A DNA stretch of 64,000 nucleotides, taken from positions 6,244,001-6,308,000 of the forward strand of contig NW_026622874.1 of NCBI RefSeq assembly GCF_023065955.2, given 5' to 3'. The position numbers were made by a program, and so were the translations under genes. Below are positions 22,288 to 34,705 of the stretch, piece after piece; position 1 is the stretch's first letter, and each line of letters starts with the position of its first letter. The notes beneath the pieces were generated by a model, which was given only the letters and a program-made list of their open reading frames with translations, did not search any database and had not been told where the DNA came from. This DNA comes from Ursus arctos. Taxonomy: Eukaryota > Chordata > Mammalia > Carnivora > Ursidae.

Positions 22288-22765
22288 TTTTTTTTTTTTT
22301 ACCAGTTCTATTGCTTTATGGTTTACGTACAATAAGATGCACCTGCTTGAAGTATTCAGTTCAAAGAGTTTTGGCAAATGTATACACCTGTGCAACCATC
22401 ACCACACTCAAGATGTACAATATTTTGGGGGCACCTGGGTGGCTCAGTCGTTAGGCGTCTGCCTTCGGCTCAAGGCCTGATCCCAGGGTCCTGGGATCGA
22501 GCCCCGTATCGGGCTCCCTGCTCCACTGGGAAGCCTGCTTCTTCTTCTCCCACTCCCCCTGCTTGTATTCCTTCTCTCACTGGCTGTCTCTCTCTCTCTG
22601 TCAAATAAATAAATAAAATCTTTTTTAAAAATGTACAATATTTTCCATCTCCCCAAAAAGACTCCTCGCTCCCTTTTGCCGTCAACTTCCCTCCCCACCC
22701 CCAGCTCCAGGCAACCACTAATGTGCTTTCTGTCGCCACAGACTCACTTGGAAGGGCTCTGATTT
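22288..22765 (-). mobile_element. L1M-type 3' fragment, antisense
   Basis: 'caaagagttttggcaaatgtatacacctgtgcaaccatcaccacactcaagatgtacaatattttccatc' then 'ccagctccaggcaaccactaatgtgctttctgtc' is the complement of an L1 3' UTR. Split by the SINE at 22427. Confidence 0.75.
22427..22630 (+). mobile_element. SINEC nested in L1
   Basis: Full-length copy. Perfect 14-base TSD 'atgtacaatatttt' at 22413-22426 and 22631-22644. Confidence 0.95.
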
Positions 22766-23269
22766 TAGTGAGAATCTACTATAGTCAAAAAAGCGGAGCT
22801 CTGCATATCTGCTTGACACCCTCCCTGTAAGCGGACCCCAGGAGACACTTCAACCACGGAAAAATTTGCAATTTGTATGTTACCACATACAATCTGCCCC
22901 TTTGTTAACTTCTTTTCTTCACCAGTGTTGTAAATTGTTTTCAAAGAAGGTGCCAACAATTCCTCCCAGCCCCAGACCACACGCCGCTCCTCCCATTCAG
23001 AGGGGGAGCCTGTCTCCCCTCCCTGCGAGCAAACCGAGAGACGCCGTCTTTCGACTAACGTGACATTTCTTTTCCTGAAGATTGACGCAGCTTTAAAACC
23101 AAGTGTGAAAGAAAGCAGAGGGAAAGCGCAGTACACGTGACTCCGGGGGACAGCTCCGTGGGGAAGGCTGCTCTCGACTATTGTCATGTGTCATGACGAT
23201 AGAAGGGCTTTCGAATGCATGCGGGTTAGCCTAAGGAAAGCCGTACACCTAACTCTGGAGAGAGGGAGA

Positions 23270-23545
23270 GGGGGAGGCCCAGCCAGCTCGCTGCCGTTCC
23301 AGGCACCCCAGCTGAGGTGCCAGACGTGTGAGTGAAGCCATCTTGGATGGTCCAGCCCCAGCCAAGTTACCAGCCAACTGCCTCGTGTGACCTCCGCCAA
23401 CCCAACCCAGAGCAGAAGAACTGTCCAGCTGAGCCGAGCCAACCCACAGAACCATGAACAAAAAGAAATCTTTATTGTCTGAAGCCGCGAAGTTGTTGGC
23501 ATGGTTTGTGACACAGAGCAGAACATGGCTAATGCAATCAGGACT
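23270..23545 (+). repeat. MaLR-like LTR relic
   Basis: 'gtgagtgaagccatcttggatggtccagccccagccaagtt' and 'agaaatctttattgtctgaagccgcgaagttgttggcatggtttgtgacacagagcag' match the second half and end of old MLT1-type LTRs. Confidence 0.65.
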
Positions 23546-24459
23546 GCTGTTGGAAAGTCATGCCCTCATGAAAGCATGGTCAAGGCCTGGCAGGGTGCAT
23601 GGCATACCGTACTTACTCACCAAAGTGTTTGTGACAATCAAGCCATTTCTCCAGACCCATCTGGACTTCCACAGGCCCATGAGCGTCAGGTAACCCAAGG
23701 CTGGTGCTCAGTTACCTATCAGCTGTGGACAATCCACTCAGATAATTCCTGGCCCATCAGGCACGCTCCCCGGATCAGAGAGAACCATGGGAAATTTACT
23801 CTGGAGATGAACGATCTGGCCTGTTTAGGACTTGGCCTTCACTGACCATTAGGGGTGGGGCGGGCTTCAGACGCCAACAGAAGCAGATCACTTACCCTTT
23901 CTTTCCTGGAAGACCCGATCATCTTCAACCAAATCTCCAGGTAATGGAAAAAAGATGTCCTCTAGTAGCAACTCATTTGAATTGGGGAGGACTCCTACTA
24001 GGATGTATGTAAATTGTTGCTCCGCGTGTTTGAATAACCACGTGGTAAAAACCTGGGGCCCAGCGCTTTCTGAAAGATACAGGCGTCAGCCGCTAGTGGA
24101 GGGTATCTTGAATTGGGTACGGAGAGCAAGGAGAGCCAAAGGAGGCCGCCCCTGTTTCACCTGACCTGTCCACTAGTGGGGAGCCCCAGAGGAGGAGGAG
24201 CCAGAAGGCTACTTCTCCGCTTCTAGCTCAGTGTTACAGTGTTTACACTGGTCTGAGCCTATCTTCTGGGCCGTCAGGTTCCCTCTGCATGCACGGAGGT
24301 GGGTGTCGTGGTATCACCTCCCAGGAAGCAGAGGAAGGGAAAAGACAGGACCTGTGGCAACCCCAGGAGTCTTCCTGTAAGAAGGATCGTGGATGAGTGG
24401 CATAGACAAGGAAGGGGAAGGCACAGCCAGCAGTAAATGTGGGAGCAGCACAAAGCGGC

Positions 24460-24478
24460 GGGGGGGGGGGGGGGGGGG
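24460..24478 (+). repeat. G19 homopolymer
   Basis: Uninterrupted G-run. Long G-runs are rare, unstable and hard to sequence; the true length may differ. Confidence 0.9.
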
Positions 24479-26018
24479 TCAGGAGGTCAGAGTTTTCCTT
24501 TTCTAAATTGGTTTGCGTCGTTTTGGATAAATCAAAAGGACTTGACCCGCTGCTTAGGCTGGATCCCTTTGTTGAGTGCAAGCCTTTTTGACGTGCTTGA
24601 AGCGCGGCACAGGTGAGGGCGGGGTGGCTGCTGTGAGCTCTGTCTGTAACTGGAAGGCGGCCACACCCTCTGGCATCCGACTGAGTAGGAAAAAGGCCCC
24701 AGGGTGTCCTGTGCCGGGGACACCAGGTGACCGTACAGAGTCCGAGCCAGCCAGGAGATCCCAGCAGGTGCAGGGCTGATGGGAAGTGCGCAAACTCAGA
24801 CGGTTTTCCTGCCTAGAAGGAGCGTCAGGCTGAGTCACTCTTCCCTCCCTCTGCCTGGGGAGTCCCGCCACACGTTTTCTGCTCCGTCGTGCCAGCCCAT
24901 CTTTTCCCTTTCCCTGCTTCTCTTGCCTTCTCTAGGACAGCAAACCAATCACAACTAGAAGCCAGAACACGCTTCCTGTGATAGACTTTCCTTCCCATAC
25001 TTAGTGGCTAAGAAACGTGGTCAAATGATAAACAAACACCCTACCCGCCCCCCAACCAAGAACAAACTACTCAGCAAAACCAAGCTATCATCAAGAATTT
25101 CTAAAACAAAACAAGAGGTAGAGGACCAGCTAGGCTCAAGGGCCAGCATAGGGCAATCTCTACACTCATTACCTTTATAGGCTCAGAAACCATATTGATA
25201 TTGTCAAACATGGATCCTGAAACACATTCAAACATGTCGAATACGGTTTTTGCAAGAACTTCCACACACGTTATTTCTGGGGTCTCGACAACAGTCTGTT
25301 GAGCTCCTGAGCAGGTCAGAGACAGTCGGCTGCCTTTCTGGATTCATCTGATACGTAGCACAGGGTTGGGGTGCCCACCGCCTTCAAGGTGCCGGTGGGG
25401 GGTGGGGGTGGGGGTGTGTGTGGCTTGACGTGTGCACGCCCTGAAGGCTTTCCTGTCCTTTGCTGACCCCAGTGGCGGATAATTTTCTGATGACATGTTA
25501 GAGACAGCGTTTTAATCTCCACGTCGTGTAGGAATGCAGCCTCATTGGCTGGAGATGTTCCTTGGGCCATTATTAGGGTGAAGTTTACTTTTGGACTCTT
25601 TTGGTCACAAGTTACAGAAACCTGTTTGAACTGGCGAAAGTGAAAAGGAGACAGATCGGGATAAACAGGTGTCTCGGGGAGGCCAAGGGCAAGATGGACA
25701 AGTAGTCTTGGGAGGGACTGGGACCAGAGCAAACACACATCCCAAACACACGAAACATTCCTGAAATCCACAGAGGATGCCTGCCTGTCTTGCACGATGT
25801 GAGCAAGGTTTGGAGGTCTGATGTCCTCAGTGCAACAGTGCGACCCCACGAGGGGCCGGGGAACAGACCTGACAGCCAGGAAAAATGCCCTAGTATATGT
25901 GCAAATCGAATGAGTGCTAAAGAAAGCGTACCAAACGAGACAGATAAGTTAATAAATGTTACTGATAGCGTTTGGAAGTTCACTTTATTTAATACGCCAA
26001 AGTAAGGGCCATATGAAT
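24479..26018. other. No recognised gene
   Basis: Single-copy sequence. A (GGGGGT)n-like stretch lies at 25392-25416. Frames up to 177 codons on the minus strand (25316-25849) show no domain. Confidence 0.35.
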
Positions 26019-26036
26019 TAAAGAGTAAACATTTCT

Positions 26037-26230
26037 GGGGTGCCTGGGTAGCGCAGTCGTTAAAGCGTCTGCCTTCGGCTCAGGGCGTGATCCCGGCGTT
26101 CCGGAATCGAGTCCCACATCAGGCTCCTCCGCTGGGAGCCTGCTTCTTCCTCTCCCACTCCCCCTGCTGTGTTCCTTCTCTCGCTGGCTGTCTCTGTCAC
26201 ATAAATAAATAAAAATCTTAAAAAAAAAAA
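26037..26230 (+). mobile_element. SINEC
   Basis: Full-length copy. Perfect 16-base TSD 'taaagagtaaacattt' at 26019-26034 and 26231-26246. Forms an inverted pair with the next SINE. Confidence 0.96.
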
Positions 26231-26249
26231 TAAAGAGTAAACATTTTTT

Positions 26250-26452
26250 ATTTTTTATTTTTTAAAGATTTTATTTATTTATTAGAGAGAGAGAGAGAGT
26301 ACCAGCAAGGGGAAGGGGTGGAGGGGCAAAGAGAGGGAGAAGCAGACGCCCTGCTGAGTAGGAAACCCGACACAGAACTTGATCCCAGGACCCTGGGATC
26401 ATGACCTGAGCCGAAGGCTGATGCCCAACCGACTGAGCCACCCCGGCGCCCC
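26250..26452 (-). mobile_element. SINEC
   Basis: Minus-strand full-length copy with 'ttttaaagattttatttatttatt' tail, head ending at 26452. It starts within about 5 bases of the TSD of the preceding plus-strand SINE. Confidence 0.93.
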
Positions 26453-26619
26453 AGAGGAAATATTTTTTAAAGTAATTTTTTAAAGTGTATCAAGAAACGA
26501 AAATAAAATATAAGTGAATATTAATTAAGGCTTTAATGAAAAGAAGGTAATAACTACTAAGCCCAGAAACCACAAGGGAACATCACAAAGAAACGTTGGC
26601 CAGGGCTGACATTTGCTGA

Positions 26620-26822
26620 GAGTTTATTATCTAAGTCTCTATTTTTAAGCACTTTGTCCACATGATCTCATGTGTCTTCCAATCTTATGAAAATGGTCCC
26701 ATTGTTCTCGTTTTTAAAGGTGAGTAAACTGAGGCAGAGAGATGTTCAGTAACTTGTTCAAGATCATACACAAAGGGGGGACATGTGCCCCCAAAGCCAA
26801 CGCTAGAATCTTCTGTCTAAGG
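26620..26822 (-). repeat. MIR fragment
   Basis: 'taagcactttgtccacatgatctcatgtg', 'gtgagtaaactgaggcagagagatgttcagtaacttgttcaagatcatacac' follow the MIR reverse complement for about 190 bases. Confidence 0.75.
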
Positions 26823-26859
26823 CCTCCTCCACATGAATTTAAATACATGGGGCTTACAT

Positions 26860-27031
26860 GGGGCACCTGGGTGGCTCACCTCAGTTGAGTGTCCAACTCT
26901 TGATTTTGGCTCATGTCATGAGCTCAGTGTAATGAGATTGAGCCCCGAGTTGAGTATGTGCTCAGCATGGAGTCCGCTTGGGATTCTCTCTCCCCTTCTC
27001 CCTCTGCCCCTCTCCCACTCGCTCTCTAAAA

Positions 27032-27066
<35 letters not shown>

Positions 27067-27090
27067 AGTCTTAAAAAAGTAAAAAAAAAA
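26860..27090 (+). mobile_element. SINEC with expanded (AAAT)n tail
   Basis: Older variant body; tail carries about nine (AAAT) units at 27029-27067. Flanking 'ggcttaca' / 'gacttaca' is a short TSD. Confidence 0.92.
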
Positions 27091-27107
27091 GACTTACAGG
27101 GGCCAAG

Positions 27108-27330
27108 TTTGTTCACTCATTCGCTGAACTCACACTTAAGGACAGACGCTGCTCCAGGCGCTGGGCGTACGGTGATGGATCAGCGGACACGGCCTCTGAC
27201 CTTGTGGAGCTTCTTATGCTCTAGACTCCAGAATCCAGAGAAGGGACAGACCATAAAAAGCAAATTTAGAAACGAGAGCATTTCCGATGGCAGCAGGTGC
27301 TCTGAGGAAGAAAATATGGGGCTACGTGAT
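27108..27330 (+). repeat. L2-like fragment
   Basis: 'ttcactcattcgctgaactcacacttaaggacag', 'ccaggcgctgggcgtacggtgatggatcagcggac', 'accttgtggagcttcttatgctctag' and 'caggtgctctgaggaagaaaat' are in L2-like order. Confidence 0.65.
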
Positions 27331-27559
27331 GAAGAGCGACTGGGGTCGGGGGCCTGGCCCAGATTGGGTGGTTGAGAAGGGCCAGGGGAGGGAGCCTAGC
27401 TGGTGGGTGGGCTTTGTGGGGTCAGGGAACAAGAGGAATCCAGAAGGACTCAGGTTCTGGGCCAGCGTGGATTGTGGTACCACTTAATATGGTGGGAAAA
27501 CTAGAGAAAGTGCAGCAGGTGCAGGAAGAAAATCCAGGGTCCCCTCCTGATATGTTGAA

Positions 27560-27766
27560 TTTTTTTTTTTTTTTTGAGAGAGAGAGAGAGAGCAAGAGAG
27601 CGAGAGAGGGCCCAGGGAGGGGAGGGGCAGAGGGAGAGAGAGAATCCCAAGCAGGCTCCTCGCTCAGTGTGGAGCCCGACTCTGTGCTCGATCTCACAAC
27701 CCTGAGATCACGACCTGAACCGAAATCAAGTCGGACGCTTAACCGACTGAGCCACCCAGGCGCCCC
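27560..27766 (-). mobile_element. SINEC
   Basis: T-run then purine-rich body, head 'gagccacccaggcgcccc' ending at 27766. Confidence 0.93.
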
Positions 27767-30594
27767 AGAAAAACTACTTTCAAAATTAGAATACCCAGCC
27801 GAGCCAGGGCCACACGGGCGTTCCTCGTACTCGTTGGTGACGTCGTAAAATGGTACACGCATTTTGGAACGTATTTGCCACGTGTCAGAAAAATTCCTAT
27901 ATCCGTTGACCCCCTTTTGTCACTTTGGGAATTCTATCGTCCGAGAAAAAGACTGTGAGCCCCTGGTATCGACCACGGGTGAAAACTTGAACACGAAAAC
28001 AACGCGGTAGGGAGATGGTCATGGTCACGGTGGTCAGTCTGCTCCGTCCCCGGGCGGTGCGGCCTTCATCGGCGGTGGGTTCGTGGGGCTGGGGCAAATC
28101 CCTCCCCACGGCCGCTAAGTTGATCCCCCACAGAAGCAGAGGAGGCGGCCAGGCCTCTCGTGGGCTGCCGGCCTGGTCTCTAGAGCCCGGGCGCCCGCAG
28201 GGCACCCATCCGGCCACTCCAGGTCCCTCTCTGCCCCCACTCTGCACGGCCTTCATCTTTGGGACACTGGAAGTCGAAGCGGCGAAGTGGCTCAAGGTCA
28301 CCCCCGTTCCGCCGCTCAGCAAGCCGTTCAGATGTGTGGGGTCGCTGCTGACACAGTCACTGGGCAGTTTCCCTGGTGACGGCTAAAGCTGACCTGGAAT
28401 GCCGCCTCGGTCTTCAGTGCTTAGCTGGCAATCAGCAGTCTGGGGGGGGGGGCGGCGATTCTGCAGGAGTCAAATGACCTCCCAGTGTTTCCATTTGTGG
28501 GAGGAGGAGGCAGCTCCGCGCCGGCCTCCCGGGGAGCCTCGGTTAGCCCGGCCTCATGACCCTTCGGAGCAGTTCCAGCCAAGGACACTTGAAAAATGGC
28601 CCCAGCGAGTCACTGCCCAGGGACTGTGGAATCACTTCATGCTCCTTCCCATGACCCCCCCCTTGGAGAGACTCCTGTGTCCAGGTTGAGAGCACTTGGG
28701 AGCCCCCCTGGACCCCAAGCCAGACCTGGGTTGCGTTTCAGGGGCGGCAACACCCCCTCCAAGCCAGCAGGCTGGGAATGGAGCTGCCACAGGAGACGAT
28801 GGCAGGCAGCTCTTTGGAGAAGTTCCAGGGTGACGGAGCACCCCAAAACACTGGCTGTCAGCCGCTGCTAACCCACTGGGCACCCAAGGTTTTCTGGAAC
28901 AGGCTGTGTTCACCCGTGTCCAGGTTTGGTCTCCCAGGAACACGATAGTGAGGTGCACCTCCCGGGGTCCACACCGTTGCACCCTTACGCCCGGCGTGAC
29001 GCAGACACCCGGGATCGTGCCTCCGCGAGCCGGCAAGCCTTGGCTCGCTGTGGAGGAAGTTCCTGGAGTGCATTTAGAACGCGTCGTGTGCTGTGCGTCT
29101 TGGGCCGCACCTGGCTCCAGCACGCAGCCCGGGGCAGGCTGCGGACACCTCTTTAAAGCTCCCGTCGCTGCTTGTCACCCCGCGCCCCATCCGGCTCTGT
29201 GGCTGTGCTCCTGAGGCGGACCTGCGGCCCTGCCGCTGGAGACGCGCACGTTGGGCCAAGTGTGGCCACCTGACCAGTGAGCCACAGCTGGAGCTTCAGC
29301 CACAGAGGGCCGATCAGATTTCTCTCGACGGAGCCCGAATCCGGGAATGCGCCCTGGCAGCGTGTGCAGAGGGCCGGGAAGACGGGAGCTGGTGGAAGGA
29401 AGGCCGCAGAAAAGGCAAGGAGCCAACGAGCCTCCGTAGGAAGCAGCAGGAAGCGCCTGCTTCCCCACTAGAGCGCGGGGAAGGGAAACCTTACTTAGGA
29501 GCCCTCTGGAGCGACTACTGTCCTGAGTCTTTACGACGACCTTTATTCCAAGGCTCCCGACAAGGGAAACCCCCAACTAGAGACCCTGTCACCCAGACAG
29601 GCGCATCTGACCCTTGGCGGGGCTCCCGGGGGCACAGCATCCCCGGGGGGCGGGCCTGACTTATTTCCTCAGACACCAGAAGGAGGAAGCCGGTGCTTCC
29701 TGTTGTCTCACTCTTGTTCTCTCTCAGGCGCTTGAGGGCCCCCTGGGCCTTCTCCAAGGCCAAAGCCCACGGTCATCCTGATGGCCCTGCTGCAAGTCAC
29801 AGCTGTGTCCTCAACCTCACCCTCGCCGGGGCCCACCTGCTCCTTACGGCTCGGACGGTCCGGGCTCCTTGCTGCCCCAGAACCGCCCGAGGAGAACCCC
29901 TGGGTCTCACCCCAGACTCAGTGAATCAGTCTCCGGACCTGGAGCCCCAACGCTGTGTTGTTAAAGCTCCTCAGGGGTTCTGATGTGCGGCCTGGGGCGG
30001 GGACCCCTGAGCCCGGCTGGCCCATTGAGTCCAGATGTGGAAACAGGCCCGTGCAAGGCGAGGTGTCTTGCAAGCCACGTGGCTTGTAGTGGCAGTAGTG
30101 ACTGGGTGCTTTCTTCCCCAAATGAGCCGAGTCCCCAGGTAAGACCCTTCCATGCCATCGTGCCGGACATAAGGGCGCTGAGCCCTCCTGGGGGTCATGG
30201 GGACACAGGTGGGGGAAGGACATGGGTAAGTCGACTTTACGTAGCATTCGGGAGTGAGGCCCTGGACATAGCCCTTTTATCCACACCCCAGTGGAGATAT
30301 ACAAATATATATAGATATATTCTAAAGATTTTAAATCATGCAAAAGGAGAACAGGAAGGACCCCACTTAGACTTTCCATTTCCCTCTGATTGAGCAATTT
30401 CTTGTTGCTGGAAGTGGCTCCCCGCTCACCTCCCTAAGGCTCGTACCAATAGCAAGCTGGCACTGACAAGCGTCCCCTGAAAAGGAGAATTAGTTTCTTC
30501 TACTCTCGAGCCTCAGAGGAGCCAGCCCGTGGGACAGAGCCGGGGAAACGCCGGTCAGCTCCCAAGGGCAGACCCAGATCTGCTTCGTTAATGG
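27767..30594. other. GC-rich single-copy stretch without a supported gene
   Basis: About 2.8 kb with few repeats. 28950-29360 has more CpGs than its surroundings but far fewer than the island at 640-1480. G11 run at 28442-28452. Several frames over 100 codons (for example 28015-28386 plus, 28632-29123 minus, 29093-29659 plus) overlap in different frames on both strands, the pattern expected of GC-rich non-coding DNA. Confidence 0.4.
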
Positions 30595-30660
30595 CTCGGT
30601 GTCCTTTAGGCCCCAGCACCGCATCTGACACAGCAGTGTTCCCTGAATAGCTATTAAATC
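30595..30660 (+). repeat. L2 3' end
   Basis: 'ggccccagcaccgcatctgacacagcagtgttccctgaatag' then 'ctattaaat' resembles the L2 terminal 'cagcacctggcacatagtaggtgctcaataaat'. Confidence 0.4.
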
Positions 30661-30969
30661 AATCAGATGTCCAGCTTCTCACTGCTTCCGTTGACTCAGC
30701 TTCATTGATCTCTCTTCTCTGGTTAGCTCCAGCCACTCTCTGGCCTCTGGAACAAGGGGCGTTCTATCAGGCACGCGCCATACCCACTTCTAGAATGTGC
30801 AAGGGAGCACCCCTCTTGGCCTAGTCATGGCATCTCTTCAGCGACTGTTTCCCCTCACGAATGGCATGTCCACCCACTCAGTCTCCCGAACCAGGGAGGC
30901 TCGAGTTTCCTCCCAGATGCCTATCTCATCCCCTGCCCCCAGCTGGTCTCCCTCATTTTCCCGTTCCCC

Positions 30970-30982
30970 GGGGGGGGGGGGG
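30970..30982 (+). repeat. G13 homopolymer
   Basis: Uninterrupted G-run, preceded by CCCC, so a short hairpin is possible. Confidence 0.9.
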
Positions 30983-31884
30983 AGTCAAGTCCCTCCTTGT
31001 TCCTCCTCCAAGCCATTGTCCCTCTGCTCACTTCTTCCCAAGGAGAAAGCGTGTTGATCTAATGCGTTGGTTTCCCAGACACTGACTGGGCCATGATTCC
31101 TTGTGGGCGCCATCTTGAGAATGTCCCTGACCCTTAATGGGGCAAACATGTTCTACCTCTCTTTGCCTCCTGACTCTGCCTTGAGGGTTTCCCTCAAGTT
31201 AGTTTTCCCCTTTAATTGGGAATTGGGATCTAGGGGAAATATGGTGCATCGATCGCTGGCCTCGCCCGAAGAAATACCGTACATGGTTCAACCCAGTTTA
31301 ACAGAGGTTGGGATTTAGGGCCAAAGCACCAGCTTAGATTAAATTTGGGGTCTGAGGGAGGCCATAAATTATAAGTTTGTCTTCCTCATCCAACTTCTGA
31401 ACAAGTTAAGAGGTTAAAAAGGAGGCATGAGACATACAGATGTCAAATTGCCATCTCTGTTACAGATAAAGCTGATATTGGAATGTGGCTTATCCTGGAA
31501 GCGAGGAGTTCCCCACTCCAGTTAGCTCTGGAGCAGGGCGGCCTCTGACGGGGAGACTGGACGATGCCAGGTCCCCTACACCTTGAAACGTGGACCAGCA
31601 CACCATAGTGGGTGCTGTTTCCCGGGGCAGAGTCAGGGAAGGGCGGAGAGAGACCAGGGGTTTGTGCTAATGGTACTTGGAGGGCTGGTCCTTCCCACGC
31701 TTGGAAGGAAACATGAAGAAAGGGCAATTAACACAGCAACTTCACCTGAATGGTGTTTTCGCTTCCTTGCTCGGCTTCTGTTCCCGCGTGTTTCCCTAGG
31801 AGCTCATCGTGCCCACGCCCTTCATCCCTCTCCTGCTGCCAAATGTCATCGCCTCCCATCCGGGTTACTCCGGCAGGCCCCTGC
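30983..31884. other. No recognised gene or repeat
   Basis: Single-copy sequence; frames up to about 134 codons (31583-31987 plus) run into the LTR and look accidental. Confidence 0.35.
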
Positions 31885-32245
31885 CGCGGTGCATTTGGGC
31901 TGCTATGACAATAGCATAGACAGAGTGGCTTACGATATAAACAGGAGAAATTTGCTTCTCACAGCTCTGAAGGCTGGAAGTCCGTGATGAAGGTGTTGGC
32001 AGATCTGGGGTCTGGTGGGAGCTATTTCGTGGTTCACAGATGGCTCTTCCTGCTGTGGCCTCCCATGGCAACAGGGGCGAGGGAGCTCTCTGTGGTCTCT
32101 TTCACACGGGCACTAATCCCACCATGAGGGCCCCCCTCTCAAGACTACTCACCTCCCAAACGCCCCACCTCCGAACACCGTTGTGGGCTAGGTTTGCAGC
32201 ATCTGAATTTTAGGGGGACACGGCAGCTCCCCACCAATGTCCCTG
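31885..32245 (-). repeat. MLT1-type MaLR LTR, antisense
   Basis: 'gggctgctatgacaatagcatagacagagtggcttacgatataaacaggagaaatttgcttctcacagctctgaaggctggaagtcc', then 'ggtgttggcag', 'ggcactaatcccaccatgagggc', 'cacctcccaaacgccccacctcc' and 'atctgaattttagggggacac' is the reverse complement of an MLT1 LTR end to end. Apparently solo. Confidence 0.88.
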
Positions 32246-33889
32246 ATCCAGATCCCCATTGGAGCCCACCTCCCACACACACCCAGAATGATCCTTCAAG
32301 AAGCGCAGATCTGGCTGTGTGACTCTGATGCCCCCAGGGGGCTCCTCGTCAGTGACAAAACTGCCAGTGCCCCCTCCCCTCCCAGGGAAGAGCCCGGGCC
32401 TTCCAATCAGGGGGACAGGGCGAGGACAGCGTGGGTTCCGGTTGGCAGGACTGAAAGGTCCTCAATCCGGGCTCCTGAAAATGTAGCTCCACGAATTGTG
32501 TTCACGTTCATCCAAGTTTAAGCGAAGAACCAAGGTCAGGTTCCTTAGCTCAGCAACAACCCGGAAACCCAGGGGTGCGACACGCGCCCTCCAATGGCTG
32601 GACGTCAGCGCATTAGGACGTGGGTACATTTCCCCAGCCCCACCCACGCTTCAGGCCTCCCTCGGTAGCCTCCGTGGGGGGTCCCCCCTGGCCCTCACGG
32701 GAAATTTGCTAACAGGTCACCATCAGCTCAGACCCTCTTGCCTTTTGGTCCACTAAGGACCCCATAGACTTTAGGATGAAGAGCCCCAAGGTCGTGCCAG
32801 CTTACACCACAGACACTGCCCCCGCCCCATGGCACAGATGATGCGTCCGCCATGATAGAACTCACTGCGTTTCCACCCAGTTGAGTGGATCAAGGAGTGG
32901 GATGGGGGGGCCGGGACGCAGGAGGGGACGCCCCTCACATAATGTCTCACCATCCCGGAGAGCCGTCCACTGTGGTCTCCACACTCCCCAGTCTGCCTCT
33001 GTGAGCGCTCAGCTCAGCTCTCTCCCGAGGGACCTCGGGGCCGATGATTCACTGCCCTCCCGCCCCTCCCGGCCCCTTGCGGTGGGGCATCCAGGGGTCA
33101 CTGCCGTCCCCTGTCCAGTATCCTCTGGATGTGGAGATCAGCCCGCGAGGTGTAAAGTAAACTGTTTTCTGATGACAGATGGTTCTGGGGTAGAAAATAA
33201 AAGCAAGGAGCAAGGAAAGAATAATGATAGTAGTCATTCCAACTTTTTTTTTCCTTTTGGGGAAATGTCATACATAAAACAGAAGGAAGCAAGAGTTTGC
33301 CATAAATATATCTTCCCAGAATACTCCAACAGTGGCTCTGTTGAGTGGCCAAGGCCTGATCTGGCTGAGCTAGTGTACACACAGTCAAGGAGGAGAAAGA
33401 GGGCCCAGCCCAGGTGCCCGGAGGCCCTTACAACTTCTGCAGGCATGTCTCGGTGGGACCCGGCTGCTGCAGATGGAGCAGGTAGCCAACAGAAGCTTCT
33501 AGAAGCAGGAAGAGCCAACTGATGGCCGTGGGGTGGTCAGCCCGTGCTCACCCCGGCACCCCTCCCTACGGCTCCCAGGGCCAAGGGCCTGTCTTTGGGT
33601 GAGGACATGAGCAGCCAGGTTCCTTCTCAAGGTCCCAGGTGAGCCCTGACACGGGTGAGGAGGGAGGGTGGCCAGATGGCTCCACGGGTATCAGCGGGGG
33701 ACTGACCAAGTTCCAAGCCCACGCCAGCTTGAGCCGTCCTCTCTGGGTGAGAGAAACCGGCACCTACCCGGGTAAGTGACCGTCAGGAGGAGCCGGACAA
33801 GGTACCGACGGTGGCCAGCACAGTGCCTGGAAGGTGGGAGACACGTAGTAGGAGGTGCTTCACTGATAATGAAATAACAGACTCCTAGA
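32246..33889. other. Mostly single-copy; L2-like trace at its left edge
   Basis: 32246-32350 has a weak L2-like phrase ('agaatgatccttcaagaagcgcagatctggctgtgtgactctgat'). The rest has no recognised repeat. A 213-codon plus-strand frame (32881-33522) has no recognisable domain and mixes GC-rich and AT-rich composition. Confidence 0.35.
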
Positions 33890-34350
33890 CTTGTCTCTGC
33901 AGAGAGGCCCTTCGTGGTCTCCCCTCCAGAGCACGCCCCTGTGCTCAGCTTGCTTCCGTTTACTACAGAGCACGAGCGTTCTTAGGAATTACATGCTCAC
34001 GTTCTCACGGGCTTTCTGCCTCCTTCCTAGAACGGGAGCTGCCTCTGGGCAGGGACTTTGCCCTCTGCTGTGTCTTTTTTTAATTTTGTTAAAAGATTTT
34101 ATTTATTTATTTGAGAGACATAGCCGGCGAGAGAGGGAACACAGGCAGGGGGAGTGGGAGAGGAAGAAGCGGGCTCCCAGCGGAGGAGCCTGATGCGGGT
34201 CTCGATCCCAGAATGCTGGGATCATGCCCTGGGCTGAAGGCAGACGCTTAACGACTGAGCCACCCAGGAGCCCCTCTGCTGCATCTTCCACGCCGAAAAC
34301 CATGCCTGGCACCCTTAGATGTTCAATAAATATTTGAAGGAATTGACCAA
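33890..34350 (+). repeat. L2 3' part, split by a SINE
   Basis: 'gaacgggagctgcctctgggcagggactttgccctctgctg' before the SINE and 'catcttccacgccgaaaaccatgcctggcacccttagatgttcaataaatatttgaagg' after it make one L2 3' end when the SINE and one TSD copy are set aside. Confidence 0.75.
34077..34271 (-). mobile_element. SINEC nested in L2
   Basis: Minus-strand full-length copy. TSD 'ccctctgctg(t/c)(g/a)tctt' at 34061-34076 and 34272-34287. Confidence 0.94.
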
Positions 34351-34705
34351 CACGTGGCTCAGTAACCAGTAATAAATATGATACCTGGCTCTTAGGTACT
34401 TTACGGTTTACAGAGGACTTGCCCGTCAAACCCACATCCAGCCCCGGGAACAGCCTCCCGCACCCTGACAGCACTGGCGTGCCCTCTGCTGGGGCCCCAG
34501 CTGTTGCCCTGGCCACTCCCTCCTCTGGCCCCCCAGCAGGCTCTGAGGAGACCTGTCCATGCCCCGGATTAGGGCTGTGGAGTTCTCAGGGCCTGTGGCC
34601 AAGTGAACACGTGAGGCCTCTTCTTCAAAATGTATTAGGAATTTCAAGACAATGGCAGCAAAGCATTCACAAGGCGTGGGCCAGAGGGGTCCAGTGACAG
34701 TCCGA

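Noticed and set aside
32881..33522. 213-codon plus-strand frame
   Set aside because: No domain, abrupt composition changes along its length, no splice context.
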